Positions 47,521 through 61,575 of a stretch of DNA of 64,000 nt are shown in pieces. Made by a program: the position numbers and the translations under genes. Positions within the stretch are counted from its first letter, which is position 1. Every line of letters begins with the position of its first letter. The notes beneath the pieces were generated by a model. The model made no database searches. It was not told where the DNA came from and worked only from the letters and a program-made list of their open reading frames with translations. The DNA is from Onchidella celtica (taxonomy: Eukaryota; Mollusca; Gastropoda; Systellommatophora; Onchidiidae), in NCBI GenBank assembly GCA_963931925.1, contig OZ007570.1, positions 708,501 through 772,500 of the forward strand. Direction: 5' to 3'.

Positions 47521-48149
47521 GCTGATTGCTGAAAACATCCATGGACATGTTTATTGCCAGGCTGGACATTTGGGCAACCGCATTACATTAACATTAATTT
47601 TATGTTATGGGGTGATGGATAGGTCGCGATTTCTTTCTTTATTCATTTCGTTCTTTTATTATTTTCATAGCGCAGCATTGTCTCACAAAACCAGTTTTGG
47701 TTCTCTAACTCGGACCATCGCTCAAAAGATGAAGACCATCTGTCTGTCACAATCATTTTGTGTCCGGATGCAGTCGAATTGCAGATCTAAACAGAGAAAA
47801 CAGCGAGTTATGTTCATTGTTCAGCTTTAGATTTCTCTGTAAGACATTGGGCAATGTGTCTCTGAATAGCAGCCTTGATGTCCCTGCTTTCTCTATCACA
47901 GATCTCTAACGATTTGTGGGCAAGACTGAACTAACAACTGGAAATCAGAATGAACTCAAGTGGCCGAAGTCGACGGTCAGTATTTATCAGGCAGTATTTC
48001 TGTAATATCTGACATTATCATGTATATGACAATGCGACCAGTTTGTAGTGACCATTTCTGACATTTCTGTCCGTGACCACTAGTGACGTCATCATTCTCC
48101 AGAAATAGTCGCACATGTCGGAAGACACAAACGGAGTAAAGCTGTACCT
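47521..48149. other. Unassigned DNA
   Basis: An 86-codon plus-strand frame (47570-47830) has no motif. Confidence 0.45.
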
Positions 48150-48610
48150 CAGCTATCTCTCTGTCTCCGTCTCTCTCTCTCTCTCTTCTCGTTCCTTCTC
48201 TCTCTCTCTCTCTCCCTCTTACCGCCTCCTTCTCTCTCCCTGTTCCTCTCCATCCCTCCTCGTTCTCTCTCTCTTTTTCACCTTCCTCCACTCTCTCTCT
48301 CTCTCTCTTCCTTTCTCTGTCGCTTCCAGTTTCTGTCCCTTTATTTCTCCCCCCCCCCTCCCCCGGATCTTTTTCTCTCCTCTCTACCCTCTGTGTCTCT
48401 CCTTTTCCCCTCTCTCTCCCTCCATCTCATTCTCTCTCTCTCTCCCCCTGTCACCTATCTCTCCATCGTTCCATTTCTCTCTGGCAGCCTCATCTCCCCA
48501 CCTCCTCCTCCCTGTGTCTGTCGTCCGTTCCTCATGGTTTTCTTGTTCTTTGTCTCCTCTCACTCTTTCTGGGAATTTTGTTCCTATCTCCTCTTTGCTA
48601 TTGTGTTCCT
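48150..48610. repeat. CT-rich low-complexity tract
   Basis: TCTC/TCCC-rich on the plus strand. The 191- and 101-codon frames are artefacts. Confidence 0.9.
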
Positions 48611-49435
48611 CCCTCTCTCACAAACAATGTGTAGAATTCCACCCCGAGAGGCCTGTACAAACAACACTAAATCAAATGGCGACAACTTGACAATCTGAGT
48701 AGGTCACTCATTGTTCACTCCATCCCCTCCACCAAACCCCCTACCCACAGAAGACACACGAATCGCCCCCCCCCCCTCCAGCCTCCCTCATACCCTCAAC
48801 AACTCTCCACATCCATCCCTAAAATAAAGTAAAGTACGTTGTCATGGCTGACAACCATCAACCAATCCAATGCAGCGCCGTGAAGCTGAACAGCCATTGA
48901 GAGACGATCTGACTGATCACGTGATCATCATGGCGTCCCAACTGACTTTTTGACTTCATTACTTATTTATCCTAATCCCCAGATTTTTCTGTGGGTAATG
49001 ATCTGGACTGAGTCATCTCAAGACTTTTAGTTTGCAGATCCAGGCCAAGGTAAGACAGAATCGACCAGTTCAACACCGGCAGTTTCACTTTTGTGTACCG
49101 GCTTTTCCAGGCCAGTTTTGCTGTGCAGCTTCTCCTGTGTGTGTGTGGGCCACATGTCTGTCTGTGTGTCTACATAACAAAGGAAATCATGTTTGCCGTT
49201 GCTTGTGGCACTGGGGATTGTGGAAGGGGGAGGAGGGTTTTTGGGCCGGAGGGCGGGGGCGGGGGGCGGGGGGGGGGTGACTGTAGAGGTGCGGGTTGAC
49301 TGGGAGATAAAGAATGATTAAAATGTGATCTGTCGATTTTGTACATGGTGGCGCATTTAATGTACAAGGCATAGACAGACACACAGACAGGCTGACGGAC
49401 GGGAGGACGGACAGACGGACCGATGATAGATAGAC

Positions 49436-49466
<31 letters not shown>

Positions 49467-49470
49467 CAGA
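48611..49470. other. Unassigned DNA ending in (GATA)n
   Basis: G-rich at about 49220-49278. GACA/GATA repeats at about 49374-49470 run into the LINE tail. No gene recognised. Confidence 0.5.
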
Positions 49471-50056
49471 TAATAATAATAATAATAATATATTGCATTT
49501 ATATAGCGCCCAACCCCGTCGATGACAAGCTCTGGGCGCTTTAACAAACTCTTACACACACACACACACACACGCATACACAAAAGAAATTCAAAAATAT
49601 TTACTATTGTTGCTGCCGAAAAACACCTAGCCTAGTTTGTCTGAAAGAAATGGGTCTTCAGATGGCGTTTGAAAGAACCAATGTCATTAATTTCCCTGGT
49701 TGTCTTTGGAAGAGTGTTCCAGATGGTAGGGCCAAGAAATGAAAAGGACTTTTCTCCTACAGTGGACAGATTCATTTTAGGTACTTTCAATTTTGTAGTG
49801 TCAGATGATGATCTTAGTTGACGAGATGGAACATAGTAATCAGTTAAATCAACTAGGTACGATGGAGCAGTATTATTGACACATTTGTGACAAATGGATG
49901 ACAATTTGTACATTATTCTTTTCTCGACTGGCAGCCAGTGCAAACTCTGCAGAAGTGGCAGTGCTGAATCTCTTTTCTTTTTCTTCAAAACAAGTCTCGC
50001 TGCATTGTTTTGAGCAATTTGGAGTTTTCTAATATTTTTTTGTGAAATTCCAGCCA
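49471..50056 (-). mobile_element. 5'-truncated CR1/L2-like LINE, copy 2
   Basis: The same family and orientation as 4526-6398, retaining only the last ~585 bp with (ATT)n tail, 3' hairpin and C-terminal coding part. Similarity stops at about 50056. Only a handful of differences separate it from copy 1, so both inserted recently. It abuts a GATA microsatellite. Confidence 0.9.
49632..49988 (-). pseudogene. LINE ORF2 C-terminal fragment
   Basis: 118 codons matching the C-terminal domain of copy 1 (LHWLPVEKRI, FLGPTIWNTLP, KRHLKTHFFQTN). The catalytic RT domain is absent. Confidence 0.85.
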
Positions 50057-51627
50057 GAGATAGATTATGATTCAGTGAAGACAGGTTGTTCCTGACGAAA
50101 GTGAGAACCCGTGAACTTCAAGATGAAAGACAGGACAAACGTTCACTGGCACTGAAATATAACTGAAGCCTGAAGAGTCAAGGACACAGGACAGTCCCAT
50201 GTTTGCTTAACGTTCACCTCTTATATCTGCTTCACTCTTCGGACGTCTGGAGCTCCAATACACCTGACCTTTGCCTGAGTTCTACCGTGGAATGTGGAAA
50301 ATTAAAAAATCCACTTTCTTCACAAAGACCTAGGAAAAGTACACAGTATAATAATATAATCCATTTATTCAAACTACAAGTATCGACTGGACCACGATAG
50401 TTTCTACCCGCTGACCTCAAAGTTCTTGTTTTCCTCCTCTGTCTTCTCTAGTGACGCTCCACGACTTGCACTTATTTTTCTGTCTTCAGCTCTCGCCCCA
50501 GGTCTCGGACTGTAGCGTGACAGACGAGACCTGGACGGGGATTTTCTATTCATTTTGTACCCATTTTCTTCATTTCTCACCCTGAATTCTCTCAGACTGA
50601 CTCTCGGTTAGGTCAGAGGTGGACAAATGCGGGCACCGTCCGGGAGAGCCCGGTGCTTTAGTTAATTGCCTCCTGTCTGTGTTCTGTCTGGATGTCAGAC
50701 TGTAAAACTATGAATGAATGAGATTCACCATTCACCTCGCTTTCCTTTGTCGTCCCAGCTTGAAACTTTGACTGAAAGGTTAAAGGTAAAGAAAATGTCA
50801 GCTGATGGCACTGACGTGTCTGGTGGGCAGCCATTTCTCCTGGCAAACATCTCAACTGTTCGTGACTACCAACTTTTGTCCGTGTTCGCAGATTTGACGG
50901 GGATCGCCCACCAGGACGAGAGACAATTAATGTCGGCTACGGTTTTTCCCTTACTTCTAATTGTGTCCAAATCTTTTTGGTACAGATAGACAAACAACAG
51001 ATAGACTACACAAGGAGCTCGAACTCTACATGGCATTTACTATCTGTTATTTAACCATAGGGGTGACCAACTTGAGGTGTATCCAGAATGTCCTCACCCC
51101 CCCCCCCCTTCCCCATTCGTCGAGTATTTCGGTCTACTGAACGAAAGAGAAAGGGAGGGGGGGGGGGGGTGAAAATTGACTTTGGAAATGTTGGCGGGAC
51201 GGAAAAACTTTGTCATTGCGTAAGTGAAGCAGATTTGTGTACATTTTCCAATGTTTCCTGTATATTGTAGGGTCTCCAGTGAACACACGTTAAGTCTTCC
51301 ATTCAGTGCAACCTCTTTGTGGACGGTGTAGAAGGAATACGGACAATGTCTGGCTTTGCATGTGTCATCTCTGTACTTCTGGTGGAAACTGCAGAACTAA
51401 ACTGCTCTATCCCACCACCATCTCCCCTACACAACCAGCTAGATCAAATTACTGGTGTAAACTCCACCCCCGCCCCCTCCCACCCCCACCCCTCCTACCC
51501 GACTGTGACCTGAACTGTTCCTCCTGGACGACTTTAGATCTCCGATCCTGGAGAGTTGTTATGCAGGGGAGCGTTGGGGAGTGTGGGGGGGGGGGCGTCG
51601 TGCAGGTTGGACCAAAAAAAAAAGGGG
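50057..51627. other. Unassigned DNA
   Basis: Frames of up to 114 codons without motifs. C- and G-runs near 51100, 51158 and 51583. Confidence 0.45.
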
Positions 51628-51897
51628 TGGGGGGTGGGGGTATAATGTAAACATGGGGGAGGGGGGGTGGGGGTATAATGTAAACATGGGGGAGGGGGGT
51701 GGGGGTATAATGTAAACATGGGGGAGGGGGGGTGGGGGTATAATGTAAACATGGGGGGGTGGGGGTATAATGTAAACATGGGGGGGCTGGGGGTATAATG
51801 TAAACATGGGGGGGGGGTGGGGGTATAATGTAAACATGGGGGGGGGGTGGGGGTATAATGTAAACATGGGGGGGGGGGTGGGGGTATAATGTAAACA
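51628..51897. repeat. G-rich minisatellite with GGTATAATGTAAACATGGGG core
   Basis: Nine units of about 27-34 bp. The AT-rich core is constant and the G-run varies in length. Proline-rich minus-strand frames are artefacts. Confidence 0.95.
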
Positions 51898-52047
51898 TTT
51901 CTTTGCATTGCAACTGCTGCTCTTATTGGCCTTAGACTGGAAGTGATGAAATAGTAGTCGGGGGGGGGGGATGGTGCCATCTGTGCTCTGTTTCTTCTGT
52001 GTGTGTGGGGGGGGGGGTGGGGCGTGGGGGGTGGGGGTGCGCTATAA
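51898..52047. other. Spacer with G-runs
   Basis: G-runs near 51960 and 52008-52040. Confidence 0.6.
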
Positions 52048-52132
52048 CTAGATAGATAGATAGATAGGTAGGCAGATAGATAGATAGATAGGTAGTTAGA
52101 TAGATAAGTAGGCAGATAGATAGATAGATAGG

Positions 52133-52163
<31 letters not shown>

Positions 52164-52204
52164 GTAGATAGATAGATAGATAGGCAGATAGATAGATAGA
52201 TAGG

Positions 52205-52275
<71 letters not shown>

Positions 52276-52316
52276 GTAGATAGATAGATAGATAGGCAGA
52301 TAGATAGATAGATAGG

Positions 52317-52347
<31 letters not shown>

Positions 52348-52373
52348 GTAGATAGATAGATAGATAGGTAGGC

Positions 52374-52468
<95 letters not shown>
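52048..52468. repeat. (GATA)n array with GGTA/GGCA variants
   Basis: About 420 bp of tetranucleotide repeats. Variant units (GGTA, GGCA) cluster in the first 330 bp and the last ~90 bp are pure. Confidence 0.95.
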
Positions 52469-53394
52469 ACTACCAGGCCAGTAAAAACCAAAATGCCTTC
52501 ATTAACCAGTGATAGACTTATAAAACACAGATAGACAGAAGGAGAAAGGCAGGCAGGCTGAGCTGATCTCTCCAGCAATTGTCGCCCCCCCGGGGTGGGG
52601 CTGGTTAATGTCGCAACTTTACGCTGTTTCCTGCAGGAGGCAAATCCTGGTCTATTGACAGTGGCAACTCAAGCGGATGCAAGTGAATCCCACAAAATCA
52701 ATGAACGAAGTCAAACTATAAATAACATACACAGAAACAATTACCCGAACAGTTTAACTACATCAATCTCTAACCAAGAGCCTCCACTGATGTTGGCTTG
52801 TGTTTTTACTAGCGATCTTCCAGTGAACCAGGAAACTCAACGTAGTTTTTTTGGGTCTTTTTTTCTGTGAGAATAAATTTGTTGGGAAATTGATCCTGTC
52901 ATGTTTGGTTTCAGCCGATTCCGATCTAAGAAGTCGACGCTGGTAAAATAACTGATTGTTTTGTTTTTTTTTCCCGGCCATCTAAATGAAGCTGACATTT
53001 AATGGCATCGAATATTCATATCTAGATACTTCTGTAACCAATTATGATAGAATCGATTCGCCAACCAAAATTTGACCGGCTCAGAGGATGAAATTCCAGG
53101 ACATGTGAAGAGTTGGCAAAACCAAGACCGTGTGGTCCAGTACAGCACCCCTTGTCTGTGATTTATTCTTCCAGAACATTCACTTGGGAGATTTATTGAC
53201 CACTGTCCTGTCAATTAGTGACCAGTGTAAACCTGAAGGTGATTTGTTAGCTTGACTGGCAGTGCAGGACACAAACCACTGACCACTGACCACTAAGATA
53301 GGATGACCAGCTACTGAAGCTGTCCATTGGGAAACTTTCGGAATTTGGCTGGACAAAGAAAAAACGAAATATCATTCTTCCTCCATACGCCTGT
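52469..53394. other. Unassigned DNA
   Basis: No gene recognised. Confidence 0.5.
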
Positions 53395-53603
53395 CTGCAT
53401 CTCTCTCACTCTCTCTCACCTTCACCCCTCTTCCTCTCTTTCTCTCTATCTGTTCTCCCCGACACCCCCTCTCTAATCTATCTCTCTTCCTCTCTGTCTC
53501 ATCTTGTTCTTCTCTTGTATATAAATATTTATATTTTCCATTCCCCTCTATCTATCGTTAAATCACTTCCCTTGCTACATTACTTCTTTTCATCTTTTTG
53601 TTT

Positions 53604-53679
<76 letters not shown>

Positions 53680-53760
53680 TACCTCTCTACCTCTCTCTAT
53701 CTCTCTCTCTTCTCTCTCTCTTCCCCCTCTCTCTCTCGCTCTCTCTCTCACCAGTACGTC
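53395..53760. repeat. CT-rich low-complexity tract
   Basis: Imperfect then nearly pure TCTC repeats (about 53608-53675). Confidence 0.9.
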
Positions 53761-54493
53761 CATTTACCATTTCATTTTCTTTGTGTCTTTACCCCCTCAT
53801 TCTCTTCCGCCTTTCCTCCAGGCCTTATCCAGAAATGACCAACCAGCTATGACCAGTGTACCAACCAACACCCGTGAGTGCCAGCTGACAGTGTATGAAT
53901 GCACGCCACGAGTGACACGAACAAACGGTCACGAGAACACTCAGGTCAACACTAAAGCAATCATAACCTGATCAAAATACCAGGCTCCCTCCCGCCCACA
54001 ATCCCGCCACGTGCCCCCACCCCTTCCCGCCCCCTAAAAAAATGAACTCTCTATGGCCATCAAGGCTGTATTGAAGTATCCCGCTATCTGATTGGCCAAT
54101 TATCCGCTTCCCATAAGCCCCCACACTTCTCCACTTCCGCCATGCTCGCTGCAGCCACTGGCTGAAGAGCTCTGAAGTTTGCCGCTGAAAAGATCTGGGT
54201 CTCTTCAAAACATCTTCTCTGGGAGATTTCCTCTCAGGCTCTTGTTATTCCCCTCCCCCCTCCCAAATCAGGCCAGCCCCGAGTATCTGAGTACAGCCTG
54301 CAATTCCCTGAGATATGCTGTCAATGCCCGTTACTACTGACGGATCCGACCATCAAATTACTGTCTGTCTCTCGCCGTCGTCAGTTTGGTCCAAGTCACA
54401 GTTTGAACAGAAAAACAAAATTGCAGAATCTTACAAGTAGGGCAGAATTTGGTGCTGAGAGTCAATGATATTTGGAGTGATTTCTTGGCAATA
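53761..54493. other. Unassigned DNA
   Basis: No gene recognised. Confidence 0.5.
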
Positions 54494-55571
<1,078 letters not shown>

Positions 55572-57090
55572 AAACTTGTCTAAATCTACTTGTCCACCCA
55601 ACACTGAATGTTCTAACAGTTAAGACTTTTGAAAACCTCTGTTCTCCCCCTTAACCCCCCACCCCCCACCCCGTCAGACAGTGAAATGAGACCCCCATTT
55701 GTCCAGTTCCCGTGGACAGGAGTGTGAATAAGGGGAGACAATCCCCGGGCTTTTTCCCGTCTCCCGGTCTCTATAAAACTTGAGCTATTACGGGCCGTCA
55801 TTGCTGCTCGGACAGTTTACGAGCCTCTGGTCGAGTGCACTGAACAGGCCAGAGCTGGCAGTTCACACCCAGTTGTCCGCCTTTCTTCAAATCACACCGC
55901 TTATCCCCCTTGGCGGGGTGGCATCGGGGTGCTTTTCACATGTAGCTGTGGGCAGCTTAACTCCTTCATCCTTTACTTATCCGCTTTAGCGAGAGAGAGA
56001 GAGAGAGAGAGAAGAAATAAAAAGAGATTGAGAGTGTGAGAGAGAGAGGGAGGGAGAGAGAAAGAGAGAAAGAGAGAGAGAGAGGAGTGAAGCGGCGAGA
56101 AAGTTTAGCAACCAATGAATTCTTTATGTAAATTACGATCAGTTTCTGGTCCCCAGTCTGATTGCCCGCCCCCCCTCCCTCCCCCCCCTCCCACCGCAAC
56201 CCCTTTCTTTTGTCATCTCTTACTTAAGATGCGTTCTCGTGCTCTTAAATCTTTCAGCCAGCACCCCTTCCCCTCCCCCGCCCCCGGGGCACGTACATCT
56301 AGAACTGTTACCAGAGAAAAGTAGATGAAATGTTCTTTGATCGACAGTTGCGGGATGCCAGCCAGTTACCCACAGAACTCTGACACGTGTACGGTTTGTA
56401 CAAAAAACTGAGAATCCACTGAAATCAAAAGATGAAGTCATTACGTTCTTGTGAATTCACGCTTGTACATTGTAGTAGGGTCAGCTGGTCACTGAGGAGT
56501 TGTGCCCCCTTGGTTGGTGCTAATTTTACGTCATCTTTACTAGTCAGACCGGAAGTCTTAAAAAAGCGAAGATGGCCATTCCTGTCACGGTTTACTGTTT
56601 ACCCGGGGCTGGCCGATCTGCCGCTCGCGCTACCCTCGGCCATTTACACGACAACAGCCGGCCAATCTGAGGGCAATGGAGACCGGAGTCCTTCAGTTGA
56701 CATTGGTGGCCGAGGTTGATCGATCCAGGGGCCAGTCCGCTGATCCACGAGTTGCTGAGACAAGAGGTAAACTACTGGACAAGTTTACAGGCGATAGCTG
56801 GGGAAGTGAGACTTAAGTTTGGCGTCAAATATTCACGATTCTCCGTCATCCGATCCTTGGACTGTCCACGACAGCTAGCTCAGGCGCACCATGCTCGTGT
56901 TTGCTCAGGAAGGAGTCTGACCAGGAACATTCGAGAGTTGGTCCATCTTCACCTGTTGCCTGTTGCAATATGACATGTCCTGTCTGTCTGTGCATTCTTG
57001 CAATCTTTTCTGGTTAAATCAACGGGAGTGGTGCAGGGGCGGAGGGGGGGGGGCGGGTGCAAGAAACTGCCATTGTGAATGTTAGACGAA
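55572..57090. other. Unassigned DNA with a (GA)n tract
   Basis: (GA)n at about 55990-56095; C-rich at about 56168-56195 and 56268-56285. No gene recognised. Confidence 0.45.
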
Positions 57091-58540
57091 CATGGAGTGA
57101 GTGAGTGAGTAAGTGAGTGAGTGAGTGAATGAGTGAGTGAGTGAGTGGGTGGGTGGGTGAGTGAATGAGTGAATGGGTGGGTGGGGGAGTGAGTGAGTGA
57201 GTGAGTGAATGGGTGAGTGGGGGAGTGAGTGAGTGAGTGGGTGAGTGAGTGAATGAGTGAGTGAGTGAGTGAGTGAGTGAGTGAGTGAGTGAGTGAGTGA
57301 GTGAGTGAGTGGGTGGGTGAGTGAGTGAGTGAGTAGGTAAGTGAGTGAGTGGGTGAGTGAGTGAGTGAGTGAGTGAGTGAGTGAGTGAGTGAGTGAGTGA
57401 GTGAGTGAGTGAGTGAGTGGGTGGGTGAGTGAGTGAGTGAGTAGGTAAGTGAGTGAGTGGGTGAGTGAGTGAGTGAGTGAGTGAGTGAGTGAGTGAGTGA
57501 GTGAGTGAATGAGTAAGTGAGTGAGTGATTGAGCGAGTGAGTGAGTGAGTTGAGTGAGTGAGTGAGTAAGTGAGTGAATAAGTAAGCGAGTGAATGAGTG
57601 AGTAAGTAAGCGAGTGAATGAGTGAGTGAGCGTGAGTGAGTAAGTGAATGAGAGTGAGTGAGTGAATAAGTGAGCAAATGAGCGAGCGAGTGATTAAGTG
57701 AGCGAGCGAGTGAATAAGTGAGTAAGTCAGCGAGTGAGTGAGTGAGTGAGTGAGTGAGTGAGAGAGAGTGAGTGAATAAGTAAGCGAGTGAATAAGTGAG
57801 TGAGCGTGAGCGAGTGAGTGAACGAGAGTGACCAAGTTAATAGTGACTGAGAGTGGGTGAGTGAGTGAGTGAGTGAGTGAGTGAGTGAGTGAATAAATGA
57901 GCGAGTGAGTGAGTGAGTGAGAGTGAATGAGTGAGTGAATGAGAGTGAGTGAGTGAATAAGTGAATGAGAGTGAGTGAGTGAGTGAATGAATAAGTGAGC
58001 GAGTAAGCGAGTGAGTGAGTGAGTGAGAGTGAGTGTGTGAGTAAGTGAATGAGAGTGAGTGAGAGAATAAGTGAGCAAGTGAGCGAGCGAGTGAATAAGT
58101 GAGCGAGTGAGTGAATGAGTGAGTACAGCGAGTGAGTGAGTGAGTGAGTACAGCGAGTGAGTGAGTGAGTGATTGAGTGAGGGAGTGAATGGGTGAGTGA
58201 GTGAGTAACAGTAAGTGATTGAGTGAGTGAGTGAGTGAGTGAGTGAGTGAGTGAGTGAGTAAGTCAACGAGTGAGTGAGTGAGTGATTAAGTGAGGGAGT
58301 GAATGGGTGAGTGAGTGAGTGAATAAGTGAGCGAGTGAGTAACGGTAAGTGAGTGAGTGACTGACTGAGTGAGTGAGTGAGAGTGAGTGAGTGAGTGAGT
58401 GAGTGAGTAAGACAGCGAGTGAGTGATTGAGTGAGGGAGTGAATGGGTGAGTGAGTGAGTGAATAAGTTATCGAGTGAGTAACAGTAAGTGAGTAAGTAA
58501 GTGACTGACTGAGTGAGTGAATGAGTGAGAGAGAGAGACA
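57091..58540. repeat. Large GAGT tetranucleotide array
   Basis: About 1.45 kb of GAGT with GGGT, GAAT, AAGT and GCGA variants. The variants are far more frequent in the second half (after about 57510). A 63-bp-scale block near 57250-57370 is repeated at about 57370-57490. The Ser-Leu-Thr-His frames are artefacts. Confidence 0.95.
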
Positions 58541-59536
58541 GATGCCCGAGAATTACATACAATATAATAATACTAATGTTCCCACAGCGATATCTATGAC
58601 GTGTATAAAACATGCACAGTGATGCGATTCCTAAACGACCAACAAGAGAATCGATACTGGCGGCTCCATAAAGACGCTGAAAATACATTCGGATGTCCGG
58701 ATTATCTCAGTAATTACCATAGCCGATTTTCATGTAATCAAATTAAGGGAGAGAAGTGCGTGAAGGGAGAGAAATACGATCCCTGGACAATGTTTTTTTA
58801 ATGTGAGGATTCCTGTAGCGGGTTTATGATGGTGGTAGTCGCCCTTGACCGGGGCGGGGAGGGGGAGGGGGAGGATTGGTGTTGAAGCTTCTGGAAGGTT
58901 GATCGTGGGAAGAAAGATGTGCGCGCTACCCATGCCAACCAATGGATAAATGAGGTGTGGGGGGGGGGGGCTCCCGAATCAATAGGTCATAACGTTTGAT
59001 TGAACTGATATTACCGATACTGAACGTACGACGTGCGTGCCCGCAGTGGACAATGTAGACTGGCAGAAAGAATGTGTGACATGATGACCCGGGTCACTTG
59101 ACCTGCTGACCTCAAGGGAAGGGAGACAACACTCAGGGTGTATCACGATAACCCGGAAGTAGATCACTGTCAGTCTATAGACGCCCATCTCCCCCACCCC
59201 CACCTCACCCTTCCACGGATCCCCTGTGTAAATTCAGTCTGTATTCAATATCCCCTGTCATGTGGTGTAAGAATTTGAGGATTTGGGGATTTGGGGATTT
59301 GGGGATATGGGACTACTGACTTGTGGTCCTCTTCAACCCATTGCCCTAATGTCCTAGTCAGGTCTGAGGGCTGGTCACGTGACGTCACCGGGACAATTGC
59401 CGTTTCCATGACAATTCAATTCATACCTGAGTAGATTCAAAATATGTCAGATTAGTTCCGAATGCCTTCATTCATTGTCCGGGTAATCTTATGTCAGGTC
59501 AAACACGATTGGTGTTGTTTGTTTACTGCCAGTACG
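58541..59536. other. Unassigned DNA
   Basis: A short GGGGATTT repeat lies near 59278-59305. No gene recognised. Confidence 0.45.
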
Positions 59537-59648
59537 GTTATTGTTGTTGTTGTTGCTGCTGCTGCTGTTGTTGTTGTTGTTGTTGTTGTTGTTGGTGTTG
59601 TTGTTGTTGTTGTTGTTGTTGTTGGTGTTGTTGTTGTTGTTGGTGTTT
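59537..59648. repeat. (GTT)n trinucleotide repeat
   Basis: GTT with occasional GCT and GGT units. The polyglutamine frame on the minus strand has no supporting gene structure. Confidence 0.95.
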
Positions 59649-60117
59649 GCTGCCGAGACAGTCCAGTGAAATAACTACCAGATACAAAACTTCACCAACA
59701 GTTTCCAATAACCGTCCTTGACATGAGAGCCCAAAAATCTGGGTAGGGGAAACGACATCGTGTCCAGTGCAGGGGGCGGGGGCCTGAGGGGGTGGGGAGG
59801 GGTGGGGAGGGGAGGCAATTAATCCTGGCAAGTCCCTGGAGGTGATCTGCCTTTTGGTCCTGTCAGAAACCACACACACACACACATACACACACGCACT
59901 CACACACACACAGAGTAATTGTAGTAAAAAGCTGACATATTCCCAATCGGACATTTTGGCCAGTTTCCCGGCCGGTCTAATGATGACCATCTCCCAGTGG
60001 ACAGTTGGACTGGTGAACCTTGTCCTTGTCGTTTCAAGAGTAAGTCTAAACTTTCTGTGTGTCCAACGGTCAGTTGTTGGGTGCAATGTAATGCAATGTA
60101 ATGTGTTCTAATATTTT
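59649..60117. other. Unassigned DNA
   Basis: (CA)n at about 59870-59910; ATGTA-type short repeats at 60085-60125. Confidence 0.5.
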
Positions 60118-61250
60118 GTAATGTAATAATTAACCTGTATAGCGCTCACATGCACACATAAAATGACGTGCTCTGAGGCGCTGAACTAAAATTAAAACCA
60201 TGATTAACATAAAATCAATAATTTGTCATGCTCCCACTCACACACATTAACAAACACTTGATCTATTCTCATTCTCAAACCTTTGAGACCAAAAAGGGAC
60301 ATCATTCGGTTTCAATGAAAACAGTCCTAAACAATTCAGTTTTATTTTTAAATGTGGCGATGTTTTAACTTTTCCTGGTGTCAAGGCTGATGTTGTTCCA
60401 TAATTTAGGCCCACTAATAGATACAGATTTTTCACCAAGCGGCAAACTGACTATGAATGTCTCAAGACGTTTCACGTCTACCATGGCTGCTATGATTCCA
60501 CTAACTCTGAAAGATATTCTGGGCCTGGCCCGTTTGTTATTTAAATATAAAGCACAAATTCTTAAAGTCTGTTCTCTCCTTAATGAGTGGCCAATGGAGA
60601 GACTTAAGAATTAGAAGAATATCTGATGATGAATGTGATCGTGTGATCAATCTGACTGATCTCTTTTGACTTTTCTGAACCGAGTACATTTGGGATTCCA
60701 GGTAACAACGACTTGCAATAATCAATGTTACTAATGATAAATGCATGTACAAGAATTTGTGTCGTGTTGTGATTGATCAAATTTCCCACTTTTTCGTAGT
60801 TCTGAGATGGAAATGAGCAGCTTGGCAGACTTGAGTAGCGTGAGTTTGCTTCCAGAGATCAGAATTAAAATAAGCACCAAGATTTCTCACCGCTCCTGAG
60901 CTTTCAGTTTTGACTCTTGCGTCATCCACAGTCAGGAAATCTAATTTAGTACAATTTCTTTGTTGTTTTGTTCCTACAAGAATAATTTCTGTTTGGAATC
61001 ATTTAGTTTGGGTTTATTGACATTCATCCACTTCTTCAACCGTTTTCAAGATTCCCAGTTGTCTCGGACTGACCAGCATTCTCTAGTGAGGTTTCAAACT
61101 TGAATGTCATCAGCGTATCCAGGATGTTCAACTCCACGGCCTTTGATGAACTCACTCAATGGGTTGGTGCAAACAACGAACAGAATACGCCCCCCCCCCC
61201 CAAACACAGAGCTCTGTGGGATACCAAACCGATCTGACAGTGCCAGATTG
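60118..61250 (-). pseudogene. Decayed CR1/L2-like LINE (RT and C-terminal domain)
   Basis: A minus-strand relic of a LINE related to, but distinct from, the 4526-6398 family. Moving from 61250 downward: a degenerate IPQSSVFG block (RT, normally PQGSVLGP), NPLSEFIKGRGVEHPGYADD with the catalytic YADD, then SNIDYCKSLLPGIPN (normally LDYCNSLLAGIPN), LKSLHWPLIKERTDF, and a worn equivalent of the LGPTIWN end. Several stops and frame changes separate these blocks. A 3' hairpin (AGCGCTCA / TGAGGCGCT) lies at about 60139-60183 close to a worn TAAT tail. Confidence 0.8.
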
Positions 61251-61419
61251 CAAGGATGACGGTGATGATGTCTGGTTGGTTAACACGTCGATCTGCTCGT
61301 GTTGGGGTGGGGGTTGGGGGCTGGGGGGGCATGGTACTCGATAGTGGTGTCGGTGGAGAGAGATCTGAGGGGGAGGGGCGGGGGTTAATGGGTGCAGGAA
61401 CACAAGCAACAAGTGGAGA
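61251..61419. other. Short unassigned spacer
   Basis: G-rich in part; nothing recognised. Confidence 0.5.
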
Positions 61420-61495
61420 GAGACAGAGAGAGAGAGACAGAGAGAGAGAGACAGAGAGAGAGAGACAGAGAGAGAGAGACAGAGAGAGAGAGACA

Positions 61496-61543
<48 letters not shown>

Positions 61544-61575
61544 AGAAGAAGAAGAGGAAGAAGAAGAAGAAGGTT
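61420..61575. repeat. GA-rich tract with 14-bp periodicity
   Basis: GAGAGAGACAGAGA units at near-constant spacing, passing into GAAGAA repeats. Confidence 0.9.

Noticed and set aside
59538-60086. Polyglutamine protein of 182 codons
   Set aside because: The Gln run is a (GTT)n microsatellite read backwards; the rest has no motif or splice support.
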